Below the pieces are notes generated by a model. The model ran no database searches and was not told the DNA's origin. It was given only the letters and a program-made list of their open reading frames with translations. Positions 11,913-21,539 of a stretch of 64,000 bases of DNA are shown in pieces. This DNA is from Isoetes taiwanensis. Lineage: Eukaryota; Streptophyta; Lycopodiopsida; Isoetales; Isoetaceae. Position 1 is the stretch's first letter; each line of letters begins with the position of its first letter. A program made the translations under genes and the position numbers. The stretch spans positions 16,044,386-16,108,385 of the forward strand of contig JAJEKV010000003.1 in NCBI GenBank assembly GCA_021234155.1, read 5' to 3'.

Positions 11913-11990
11913 ATAAAAGCAAGACTTGTTGCTAAGGGTTATTCTAAGCAATAGGATCTTAATTACCACGAAGTTCTTGCAAATGTCAAA
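11913..11990 (+). pseudogene. Ty1/copia reverse transcriptase fragment
   Basis: The plus strand reads KARLVAKGYSKQ, then a stop codon, then DLNYHEVLANV. This matches the conserved start of the copia-type reverse transcriptase domain, where KARLVAKG is followed by a Gln-rich turn and a DY-x-E-T-F motif. The in-frame stop and lack of flanking domains show a decayed remnant. The expected catalytic YVDD downstream was not found in register. Confidence 0.6.
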
Positions 11991-11999
11991 GTTGGAAGC

Positions 12000-13028
12000 A
12001 ACAGCTACTGGTCTTAAACTCTTCCAACAATACAGAAACCTGCAAAATGATTACTTTACGCCAAGGTCTCAGATTAAAAGTTGAGTTTTAACCGGTAGAA
12101 ACGCATCCCTTTGTCGTGTCTCCTGAAGGGTGAACATGAAATCCATGTAGCCCTGGTATTAGCACTTTCGACCGCAACAAGCTTGAAGCTGGATTCTAAC
12201 ATAGACTGCAACAATCAAGAAGATAAGACCACAGCCCATGCACTGCAGAGATAAAACAACCTGTGGCCCAAACAACAACGTATAACATGTATGTGCATCT
12301 AACCTCCTTATTTGTGAAACAAATCTCTTTATTGATGAAACAAATGGTACATGATAGCCTGTTCTGCATGTAACCGCGTGCATTGGCCTTCAAATTACCA
12401 CCAGTTGAACCCGAAGGATTTTGCCTGTCTAAAAGAAATTAACAAAATCTAAATCAAGCTCTGGGAGATCTAACCTCTAATTCTAAGATTTTTAGCTGTC
12501 AGAACTATCTTCAACAACCTTCAAAAACTCCACCTACAATCGTCCAAATCACTTCATTGGAGAGCTTAGGCGGCAAATAAAAATGAAAATTGCAAAAGCG
12601 AATAAAGTAAAGAAGGACGAACTCTCCTAGGTAAGGTCATGGCCATGGGAACATGCCTTTAATCAAGTTTCTCTCCACACATCCCGGAGAGACAAAGCTT
12701 CCGGACATTGCCAGCTCAAGGTCGGGTTCTTTGCAGCCTCGAGCAAGGGAGCGAGCACCGGTTTCCCGGTTTCCGCAGTTCCTCTCAGCAGCAGGGCAAC
12801 CGAGCATTTACTGACCCTATGATGGGTTTTAGCAGTCATTGGCATATTTTGGGTATATATTGGCATATACCTAGCATATGCCACAAACCCACCTCAACAA
12901 GGGCTTGCCCCTTAGGGGCAACCAAAAATACTATGATAAAAATGCAATATAGCGCATTTGAAAAGCAATGTGAAAATGTGAAATAAAAAGAACCGATAGT
13001 TTTGAAATAAGACATTATAAAGAAATTT
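12000..13028. other. No gene recognised
   Basis: About 1 kb of mixed-composition DNA. The stretch at 12660-12830 is GC-richer but has no sustained frame. A local duplication, ATTTTGGGTATATATTGGCATAT-like, occurs near 12845-12880. Nothing further can be supported. Confidence 0.25.
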
Positions 13029-13510
13029 GAAAACATGCGAAACCAATGAATAGACTCCCCAATATAAATATGTAGATAATAACGGGGGTTTTTGTGTTTT
13101 TATGCAGCTTTTCACAAAGATTTTCCTAAGATTTCATGATGTATTGAATAGATGTACTAATCATTACATCTAGAGTGCACCATTCTTAGTCGTTGATTTA
13201 GCTTTTTTTTTTCAATGGTCCAACATCAAGGGCTCACAACAAAAGCCCTCTTTTTATTTTAGGGGCTGAAAAACATGCGAAACCAATGAATAGACTCCCC
13301 AATATAAATATGTAGCATAATAACGGGGGTTTTTGTGTTTTTATGCGCTTTTCACAAAGATTTTCCTAAGATTTCATGATGTATTGAATAGATGTACTAA
13401 TCGTACATCTAGAGTGCTTTCATTCTTAGTCGTTGATTTAGCTTTTTTTTTTTTTTTTCAATGGTCCAACATCAAGGGCTCACAACAAAAGCCCTCTTTT
13501 TATTTTAGGG
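13029..13510 (+). repeat. 240-bp tandem duplication carrying family-X ends
   Basis: Units 13029-13267 and 13268-13510 are near identical. Each begins GAAAACATGCGAAACCAATG and contains TATGTAG..ATAATAACGGGGG followed by TTTTTGTGTTTTTATGC. This is the terminal sequence of the repeat family called X here (other copies at 27832, 33200 and, inverted, ending at 63021). Each unit ends with the GGCTCACAACAAAAGCCC module. Unit differences include ATGCAGC at 13103 against ATGCGC at 13343, an indel at a CAG site. Confidence 0.8.
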
Positions 13511-14153
13511 GGGCTGAACATGTATGCAAGCCTTGGCCACCGTTTCTATGTTATGGCGAGAAGAAGGCCCCTATCCACGATTCCACTGCATGCCCATTTG
13601 CGGCATGTTTTTCTTTAAAGCTTTTTCTTTCTCTTCATGCTTGTTTACGTTTTGAGAAGCATGTGCCCATAATTTCGGTACATCCCGAACCTCAATGGTT
13701 GTGGAAAGCGGCTTATGTGCAAGTAACCTTGCCAATCCGGCGGGAGAAAGGCGACCCCTACTTGGTTTTGGTTTGGCAATTTCGTGAAGAAGGATAATGG
13801 CAAGAAGAGTGGAAATGCGGTGATCCTTGCATATTAGACAAGATGAAGGCCTTCTCCCTCCTTTGCTTAGTAATGCATGAGCTCTGCTTATTTTCTTTGT
13901 CACAAAGCTGCTAGAACTTTCCGAGAATGGTCTTTTTCTTTTTTTTCTTGGTGATCATGCTAAAACTTCCCGGCTATTGGAAGGCGAACCTTTGAGTTCA
14001 AGCTTCTAGGATGGCCGCTGCGGGTAAATCTACTCAAACTATGACTTGCATTTGAAGCGAAAGTGGAAGAGGATTTTGCCTGCGATGATAGTATAAGAGA
14101 AATTACTTGCTATATTTCATTAGGTTTTGGGCTCATTGGATCGGTTTGCGGGT

Positions 14154-14285
14154 CAAGCCTTGCTTTCTTTTCGAACTTGACATAACATCGGATCCTAATG
14201 GGGTTCTATCTAGTTGGAAAGCGGTCGATGAGACTCCATGCCAGTGGTTTGGCGTTGGTTGCTTTAATGATAAACTTATTAGTCT
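14154..14285 (+). pseudogene. Leucine-rich-repeat receptor N-terminal cap exon fragment
   Basis: The residues ALLSFRT, then after a small frame shift DITSDPNGVLSSWKAVDE and TPCQWFGVGCF, form the LRR N-terminal cap motif (LRRNT_2: L..F...I..DP.G.L.SW....PC.W.GV.C). This motif opens many plant LRR receptor kinases. The exon ends ISL at a good donor (GTAAGT at 14286), the usual place for the first intron in this gene class. No leucine-rich repeats or kinase domain follow. Instead, exons of an unrelated gene begin 300 bp on. The broken frame and missing remainder indicate a captured or truncated fragment rather than a working gene. Confidence 0.65.
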
Positions 14286-14598
14286 GTAAGTAGTCGAACC
14301 TATCATGCCTTTTGCATTCTACTAGGATCTTTAAGGTAAGGGAAACAAGATTTCAGAACTCAAAGATAATTTCACCCATTTATATTACCAGCAAATTAGA
14401 ATGCAGTAACCAGCATCAGTCATATGCTAAGGAGGGCTGTCATCATCATGCATCGGCTGCCTTGAATCAGATAGCCGGTAGCTTCTCCCTGTTACATTGC
14501 TTTCTGTAGCTTATAGCTATCCCCTAGTTATTCATTGAGTTGTAACATATCAAATCTGTTCTAATTCATTCTCTTCAAACTTGGCCACATTCTTATAG
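14286..14598 (+). other. Intron-like sequence between two gene fragments
   Basis: T-rich, with a GTAAGT donor at its left edge and an acceptor (TTCTTATAG) at its right edge at 14598. If transcribed, it could splice the LRR cap onto the reductase-like exons, giving a chimeric transcript. No open frame is of note. Confidence 0.35.
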
Positions 14599-14960
14599 GG
14601 AGAGAAAGCACTTCGCGATGTTTACTCTAAGGATGGTCACTTAAGCTACTATATTGTGAGGCCTGGTGGATTGAACAATAAGGAAGGTGGCCGTACAAAA
14701 TCATTGCTGAAAAAGGTTAGTTTTCTATGATCAGTTTTGCACTTACTAGATAACTAAGATCCATTTTATTTTTTGTCAGGGGATAAAGGAACGGGATCCA
14801 TAAGTCGTCGTGATGCCGTTGCGATGTCAACACTGTTGTTGTTGCCTGTGTGGATGGACTTTGTACTCTGAATGTGACATTTGAAATTTATTGTGATATC
14901 CAGCAACCACCTTTAAATGGCCTAAAAGATATTTTGTCATTAGACCCTGACAACAATTAG
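14599..14960 (+). pseudogene. C-terminal exons of an NAD(P)-binding (atypical SDR) protein
   Basis: Exon 14599-14715 reads EKALRDVYSKDGHLSYYIVRPGGL in pieces. YYIVRPGGL is the strand-and-loop signature of NAD(P)-binding, NmrA-like atypical short-chain dehydrogenases. After a GT/AG intron (14716-14779) the second exon gives GTGSISRRDAVA. GSISR-D-VA is the matching second signature of the family. It continues, one frame shift later, as ACVDGLCTLNVTFEI and ends DPDNN with TAG at 14958-14960. Two frame inconsistencies (at the splice and after RRDAVA) make it non-functional as written. No N-terminal Rossmann nucleotide-binding motif is present upstream, so this is a partial gene. The LINE begins 5 bp past its stop. 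Confidence 0.65.
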
Positions 14961-14965
14961 CATGA
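14952..14965. repeat. LINE target-site duplication, left copy
   Basis: AACAATTAGCATGA occurs here and again at 20344-20357, immediately after the LINE poly(A). The left copy includes the stop codon of the SDR-like fragment. A 14-bp duplication is typical of target-primed reverse transcription. Confidence 0.85.
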
Positions 14966-15239
14966 GAGAGACATTGGGGATGAGGCGCTTTCGGATGGGC
15001 GCCATGGTGATGGCGGCGTGGTGGCTTTGGTGAATCCTTCATAACCGCATCCGGACTCCATTTTCAGCAATTTTTGGTTCGTTGAAAAGCTCTTTCAGTG
15101 TTCCTTCTTCTTGTACATATTTTTCTTTGGTTCTTGCTGTGTTGGCGGCCGGTTTTGATACCCCTGTTGCGGCCTCTGCTTAAACCCCGAATATGGTGAT
15201 GGAATTACGCACCGATCTTGGGGCTGGAGAAGGCTGGGC

Positions 15240-16450
15240 CAGGGATTAGATGTCGAGAGATCTTTTGAAGGAAAGAAAGGAGGAAGGACATATCAAAAGC
15301 TGCATCCAGGAGGTGATGCCTCAACCACCGAGCCGACTCCTCATGCATGGAAAGGTAATGACACCCTTTTGTTGCCCGTCTTTCTAGGCCTAGGTTTTTT
15401 ACGATTGGATTAGGCAAGCGTTGCAAGCGAAAGTCTTGGAGAAAAAGTTCTAGAATTGGCGAGCCTTTGCTTATCTTGGCGGCGAGAATAACAAAAGGAT
15501 TTGCGACAAGTTTTTAAATCATCACCCTCATGTTGTAGAAATTAATCACCCGAAGCATGTGCGATTATCTGAGAGAATTTGGTTGCATCTTGATTGTTAG
15601 GCCATTTCCTTTGGGGCCTTTTGGATATCTTGAGGCTTGGGTACTAGCTACTGGGCTTTCGGTTTTAAAGTGGGGTTGCCTCCATATGTGACCACGAAGT
15701 CTACGGGTAATAATTTTTTCTTATTATGGTTGATTACGAGGCCGCGGTGGAAGCGATTGGTCATTATGGAAGTAACGCGTATGGGAGGGGCCTATGTTTT
15801 GTTCGGCATTATGCTCGGGGTTTCTCTTACGCTGGGCTGCCCGCTGATTAGAGTGCCATGGCTTCAAATCCGGGATACGCCTCGGAGATGATGGTGCTGA
15901 GTTTCTAGTGGCCATGGCCAAAGGCACAGGAACTCACATAAGCGCCTTTCGATTGTGGGTGCACCACCGGATATGTGTTGGTATTGGGCGGATGAAGTGT
16001 TACCTCGAGTCTTGTGGTTAAGAGTGGTGATTATTATTCTTACTTCGGTTGGACTTGCTCAATGGGGAGAGCTTTTGGCAATGTTTCCCTAAGCTTAGCG
16101 GTTTCACCAACATAATCGCATTGGCACCCAAGCGGTGAGCAAATAGTGATTGGGCGCCTTCATCTTACGCACTTGTTCCCCCGTGTGTTGAAGGTTGTGG
16201 AGGCGGTGGGCAGTCGAGACACAACTGAACCCTCCTCTCGTATGGTGCATCGAGGGTATGTAGGAGACTTTACCGCAGTTGAAGAGTTGCGGCGAAGAGG
16301 AAGGGTGGCAGGGGTTGTCTCTAGGGAGCGAGGCTTCGGTGAGAGCTCCTCAAGAGGGTCATTTAGCTCATCTGCTGACCCTTTGTCTTGGCCCCTCCTC
16401 AAGTGGATCGAATGGTGATATTGATCGGGTAGTCGAGAACTTTTCTTCTG
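15240..16450 (+). pseudogene. LINE ORF1 region (broken)
   Basis: This region lies in the position of plant L1 ORF1, which encodes a nucleic-acid-binding protein. Short open pieces read MSRDLLKERKEEGH (15249 on), NHHPHVVEINHPKHVRLSERIWLHLDC (about 15515-15598) and VGLPPYVTTKSTGNN (about 15670). The W- and G-rich middle piece is compatible with the DUF4283-type domain common in plant LINE ORF1, but no zinc knuckle is clear. At least four frame breaks are present. The assignment rests mainly on position. Confidence 0.4.
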
Positions 16451-16518
16451 GGCTGTCGTGTGGAGGCATGTGATGAGGCTTTGCAAGGGGATCGACCCCT
16501 TGGTGCACAAGGACCCAC

Positions 16519-17240
16519 ATGGATAAGAAAATTCTATCTTGGAATGTGAGAGGCATCAAATCCTCTCCGAACAAGCGAACCGCACGTCTCGCCATGGCGG
16601 TGAAAGAATCTTAATCGGATATCTTGTGTTTTGCGGGGAGCATAAATGTGCGGCGATATTAACAACCTAATGAATATCTTGGGTATCGGTATGTAGGCTG
16701 CATTTGCTACATGGCGGGGCGGAAGGAGAGTACTTTGATTTGTTGGAAAATGGGTGTACATGTAACCTTTTCACCCACAGATAGCCCGGGGCGGTGGGGG
16801 TGATTAAATGGAAGGAGGGCCCGGTCGAGTGGGGCTTAGTAAATGTGTATGCTCAATTGGGGCCACTCAGAGAGGTTGTTTATGGGCACAAGCTGCGAAA
16901 TAAGCTCGATCCTTTGGTATGGGTTCTACATGGTTTGTCTGGGTGACTTTAACATGGTGGAGCTCGGGAGGGCGAGGCATGGTATTGGTTGAGATATTGT
17001 CTGGGGTTTTGAGCATAATCAATGGCTTAGGCTTGTGCGGGAGTGGGGTTTTGTGAGCTTCGAGGGGGATCGGAGTTTTACTTGGTGCAATAATTGGTTT
17101 GGGGCATGGTAGAGGCATACTCTAGGTTTGGATAGAGTTTATGGCACTCCAGCAGTCTTGGATTATGCTCCGGCCTTCACTAGGGTGAATGTTACGGCCA
17201 CCTCGTCTCGATCACACTCCCCGGATCATTCGGTGGCTTC
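16519..17240 (+). pseudogene. LINE endonuclease domain (broken)
   Basis: ATG at 16519 starts MDKKILSWNVRGIKSSPNKR, the usual start of the plant L1 ORF2 endonuclease/exonuclease/phosphatase fold. Further signatures are VNVYAQLGP, LGDFNMVE with the catalytic GDFN at 16942-16953, FTWCNNWFG, LDRVYGTPAV and the SHSPDHS ending that corresponds to the SDH catalytic motif. The first frame breaks within 40 codons and several more indels follow. The enzyme nicks the target DNA to prime reverse transcription. Confidence 0.8.
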
Positions 17241-17649
17241 ATGACCACCCACCTGCGGCCTCTCGGGGCGGTTTTTAAACTTAATACAACCTTTCTTGAG
17301 GATCGAGTTCACGGCCGGTTTGTAAGCTCATTTGGCGTGAGATATTCGGTCGGGACAATGGAATGAGTGCAATGGTTCTGACATTGGCTAGGGTAAAAAC
17401 AGTTCGCGAAAGAATGGGGGCGACAAAAGGCTTTGGCTCGGTGTCGCATGGGTTGGATGCCTTATATCTTGAGCCTGGAGTCTCTTAGAGGCGGGTCTCG
17501 ATGGTTTTGCGTGAAGCGAGGTGCTTCATCGGATCGAGGAGGTTGAGGAGGAGGCCAAGATGTCCATGAGCCGAGGGGTCAAAGCGGGTTTGGCGTGGCT
17601 GAAGCGATCGACACTTGCTCTAAAGTCTTTTTTCGAGCAGCCCGCGGAG

Positions 17650-18760
17650 AAAAAGTATCACGGCAACCATGGCGGATATAGTTACACCCGGGGTGTTGTT
17701 GCAGCAACCGGATGCTATCAAGGCCTTTGTAGCGGCGCACTATGAAACATTTTTCAAAGAAGAGCCAGCTTCCCTCCGCGAGTGTTTTCAAGAGCTGGTC
17801 TTGGCCAAAGGTATCACCAAGAATCTCGACCCTTCAAAGGCAGAGCTTAGAGGAGCCGTTGGCCAGGCGGGGGTTGGGGGCGCATGCGCTGTTGGCTCGG
17901 AATAAGTGTCACAGGTTGGATGGAATACCGGTGGAGTTTTTGAAATCTTGGGAATGGGTGGGAGACTTCGGTGGTGCGGTGTATGTGGATCTTTTGGGGA
18001 ATAACTTGATGCATCCTGTTGAATACGAGGTTGTATTTCACTTATACCCAAGTGTAAGCATCCTAAAACCATCAATGGCTGGAGGCCTATTACTCTGTTA
18101 TGCGTAGTGTATAAAATCATTGCTAAGGCTTTGGTGAGAGGCTTAAGCGATTACTAGTTCCGCTATTAGTGCGAAGCGATGCGGTTTTATACCTCGGTGG
18201 AATATTCTTCATAATGTGGCTGCTGCTTTTGAGGGAGTGCATTGGGCTCGTAGGATGAGGCACCCCTTGTTTTTCTTAAAATTTGGATTTTGCCAAGGCT
18301 TATGATAGTGTTATTTGGCGGTTCTTAGCGAGATATGATCACGAGCCTTTGGAGTGCGGGCCTAGTTTGAGGGGAAAGCGGTTATGGCTGCGTTAACGCT
18401 AGAGGCGGCGGTGTGGTGTCGGGGTGAGACCTCTTCAATCTTCTCGTGGGCGAGGCATTGGCGGGGATGTCCGTTGGCCCCTTTCACATTCACTATAGTG
18501 GCGGAAGCTCTCTATGGCTTTTGGTGGCAATTCGCGACAATGTGGTGCAAGGTCTCGCATGGATGATGGAGTCATAGCGGGTTTGCGGTCAATTTGCGGA
18601 TGATATATTCCTCTTTCTTCATGCGGATGAGTCAATCTCGGCGACCAAGAATATTTTGGATGCCTTTTCTTTAACCGGGATGCTTGCTTAGCGGTGAAGT
18701 GCCGGCCATGTAGATGCTGGAGGAACCTCCTCTGGCGTGGTTAGTCGGTTTCCACAGGCT
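17650..18760 (+). pseudogene. LINE reverse transcriptase domain (broken)
   Basis: In order: IPVEFLKSWEW (about 17925), NGWRPITLLCVVYKIIAKAL (about 18074-18135), LDFAKAYDSVIW with the first catalytic Asp near 18286, a GVR...CPL-like piece near 18420-18480, and FADD at 18593-18604 (catalytic Asp pair). These are the consecutive RT motifs of plant L1 elements. Frame shifts separate nearly every motif, so the polyprotein cannot be made as written. Confidence 0.85.
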
Positions 18761-19689
18761 CTAACACCCGCCACACACACACCTTGGCTGTTAGGCATAC
18801 CATTTGGCTTGGACATTAATGCTAGGGCAATTTGGCGGAACATTCTGAGAATCTTAGCGACATTTGAATTGGTGGAAGTAAACTCACCATGGCTGGTAGG
18901 ATTACGATAGCCAAGTCGATTGCTTTCTGTAGCACTCATGTTTTTCTGACCTCGCATACTTGCGCCGAGAAAGTGTGGTTAAAGAGTTGGATGACACCAT
19001 TAGCAATTTTGTTTGGGGAGGGAATGAGGAGGGGGCTTCTGATGAAAGGTGCATGGTGGAAGTGTGTGCGTCCCGGGCGGCCGGGGGGCTTGGGTATGCT
19101 TGATGTGTCATTGCACCGCGAAGGTTACAGTGTCGATATTCATCTGGCGGTTGTTGCGGGGAGCAACAATCCCGAGGTTTAGCTCTGTTAGCCGCGGTCG
19201 GCCGTCACTCTATTGTGTTTAGGAGCCCGGCTATTCATTTCGATTACCCGTGGGCTCTGTTTGAGGATTTCGCGGCCATTCCCTCATGCCGCCTTTTCTT
19301 AAGGGTCTCACGAAGGCACGGAAGGTGGTCAAGGTTCTCTTTTCATTGGACCCTAGCGGTGTATGGTAGCCGCATCGCCCTTTCTCACAGGTACCCTTGG
19401 ACTCTGCATCTCCCTTGGCCTCTTCCCTACACCCGGTACTTTCGGCCCGATGGATTCTTTGCGGGGGTAACATCCATCGTGGCCCGGTATTGGGAGGGGT
19501 CATCTGGCGCCCGTGGGAGTTTTAGGGAGAGATTTGGCCTTCGGTGATTGGGACATCTGGGACTTGGGCCAGAATTGCCAATGCTATTCCATTGCGGTTG
19601 TCTTCTCAAGTCAATGGCGTTTGGAAGCGCATAGTGGACTTGATGCATCTCGGTTTGTAGCATCGCTTAAACATGGGCTCCTGGCGCTT

Positions 19690-20130
19690 GGGACCGTTGC
19701 GCGCCGGATAAGTGGTGGCTTAAGCTTCCGGGGGTAAATGGCCCCGCCATGTGGAAGTGGGTGTGGAATACATTGCCTCCTCTAAAAAAGTTGTATCCTT
19801 TTGTGGCAGATCTTGCACCCCGTAGCCTCGGGGTGAATGTCCAGGAGTCCGCGAGGTTCAAGCCTCGGGGTGCGAAGCATGCCCTTTATGTGGGAGGCGG
19901 CGTGAGACCATTGAGCCTTGCTTTGTCCTATGCTACGAGAGGTAGGGGCAGCTTGGTCACGGGTGAGAGCCCTCTTTGGGACTTCACTATGCGGTCGAAG
20001 ATTCTCTTGGGAGTCCTTCCTAGCGGTGGGCGTGCCAGCGACAGGCGTTTCATTTATCGCGAGCTTGGCTTTTGTGGCTGATTTGGAAAAGGCGGAGGCG
20101 AAGGTCTTTGAGAATCACGGTGCTTAGCCC
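19690..20130 (+). pseudogene. LINE C-terminal zf-RVT-like domain and 3' UTR start
   Basis: WKWVWNTLPPLKKLYPFVADL (in two pieces around 19750-19810) matches the W-x2-VW....P.K...F.W pattern of the zinc-binding RVT-associated domain that ends plant LINE ORF2. Later Cys/His positions are blurred by frame breaks. The remaining 200 bp to the poly(A) is 3' UTR. Confidence 0.55.
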
Positions 20131-20343
20131 TTTTCGGTTGGTTCGATCTTGAGGCATAAGTTGTGGCGGGCTTACCAAGTCTCAAGCTTATGCAGCACAA
20201 CTAAAGCGAGAAATTTGGTCAACATTCCCTCTGATTGTGGATCATGATGGCGCTTCATTTCTTAGCACCACACTTATGATTGTACTTGATCGCATTCTAG
20301 TGGTTTAATATATTCTTATATTCTTCAAAAAAAAAAAAAAAAA

Positions 20344-20357
20344 AACAATTAGCATGA
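20344..20357. repeat. LINE target-site duplication, right copy
   Basis: A second copy of AACAATTAGCATGA, immediately following the A-tract. Beyond it, ATGGTGAAGTC and onward should be the original downstream sequence of the SDR-like fragment's 3' end. Confidence 0.85.
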
Positions 20358-20589
20358 AATGGTGAAGTCTATGGAAAAGGTGTTCCTTAATAGTGGTAGC
20401 TTCTACAATGACTGCACCTTTTACCATAGAGCGATTGTGCCACCACAACACCGCGGTTGTTTATTGTTGCGTGGAAATCTTTGTTACGCATCATTTTTAT
20501 TTACCTTGGTTTCTTCAAAGTCCTACTCTGACAAGGATTTCTATGAGATATGTTTTTCACATTCTATTGCTTGTTGAGCAAGAATGCCC

Positions 20590-20752
20590 GCAGTTCTATT
20601 CGCGAAGCATTCGCAATAGAACCGCTCGATCTTAGCAGGGGCGTTGCTATTTTGGGATCGCATCCCCTATATATGCTCTTCATTTTCAGTTCTTCTCTCA
20701 TCGGCGTTCTCTTGAGCTACTTTCTTTACTCTATTCTATTCCTCCTAGCTTC
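20590..20752 (+). repeat. Hairpin-headed, TATA-containing direct repeat (left copy)
   Basis: It opens with a hairpin, GTTCTATT (20593) paired with AATAGAAC (ending 20622). The shared block runs from GCATCCCCTATATATGCTC through CTTCATTTTCAGTTCTTCTC and GCGTTCTCTTGAGCTACTTTC to ATTCCTCCTAGCTT. The right copy is at 25758-25920. CTATATATG is a good TATA box. Direct repeats with TATA boxes 5.17 kb apart suggest LTRs of a non-autonomous element, but TG..CA ends and a target duplication could not be fixed. Confidence 0.5.
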
Positions 20753-21153
20753 TATCAATTTCTCTTTGGATTCTTGTTCCTTCATCCCCTTTTGTTTTAA
20801 ATTTGTTTTACAAGCTTTTCCCCTCTTCATTCTCTACCTAGATCGATCCGAGCGGTTGTTCGGAGGGTTTCAAGGTTTTAGGTTTTTGGCTGATGCCTCG
20901 TGTTTGCTCTTGGCCTACCACTTTCGCTGTTGGACCCAAGGAGGTGTACCCGGATCGATGGTTGGTCCCAAATCGGCTTTGGGTTTTGGGATCTGTGGTC
21001 GATCTTTTAAAGATCTATCTGGTTCATATATATCTTTGTTGCCTTTCCTTAATTTGTCTAGAACAGATTTTTGTCTTGTTAGTTTAAGTTTTTTGGATGC
21101 GAGCTCGGTTCATTTAGTTGGATTTCTTTTTATAAAATCGATTGGCTGGGCCT

Positions 21154-21291
21154 ATGGCGACAAAAAGATCGAGGCGATCACGGAGACTTCCGTCGGGAAC
21201 TTCTCTGAAGAATCCACGGCTATTTGAATCGACTTGGTTGAGGAGGCTTACGATACAACGAATCAGTGATTTGGTTGTGGCATCTGTCTAA
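21154..21291 (+). other. Short basic open frame downstream of the left repeat
   Basis: A 45-codon frame begins MATKRSRRSRRLPSGTSLKN and ends DLVVASV with TAA at 21289-21291. It lies about 480 bp downstream of the TATA box at about 20671 and is strongly basic. It may be the start of a gag-like or first-exon sequence. No domain is recognised. Confidence 0.2.
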
Positions 21292-21539
21292 AGTGCCATT
21301 GAAGAAACCCATCGATGAGGATCTGCGGCTTAGAATGGATTAGCAAATCGGCGGTGCTCACTTTTCCCTCGTCTCTGCGGAATTTTGCGTTTGGGGAATC
21401 GCCACGTGGCACATGGGTCGGCCGAAGTCGAGATGCGGAGATTCGATCGAAATCAAATCGGCTAGGAATCAATTCGGTCGAGGAGATCAAGTCGAGGGAA
21501 TCGATCCCGGACCATCGCGGCTTACGTGAGTTTTTGCTT

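Larger units (their letters stand above)
14966..20343 (+). mobile_element. Full-length L1-type LINE retrotransposon
   Basis: A non-LTR retrotransposon of about 5.4 kb is bounded by a 14-bp target duplication and ends in a poly(A) tract (20329-20343). Its order is 5' region with ORF1-like remnants (about 15.2-16.4 kb), apurinic endonuclease (16.5-17.25 kb), reverse transcriptase (17.9-18.65 kb) and a zf-RVT-like C-terminal domain (19.7-20.1 kb). All frames are interrupted by small indels. The 5' end is not truncated to coding sequence, so it appears to be a complete insertion. High GC relative to neighbours marks it as a recent arrival. Confidence 0.88.
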
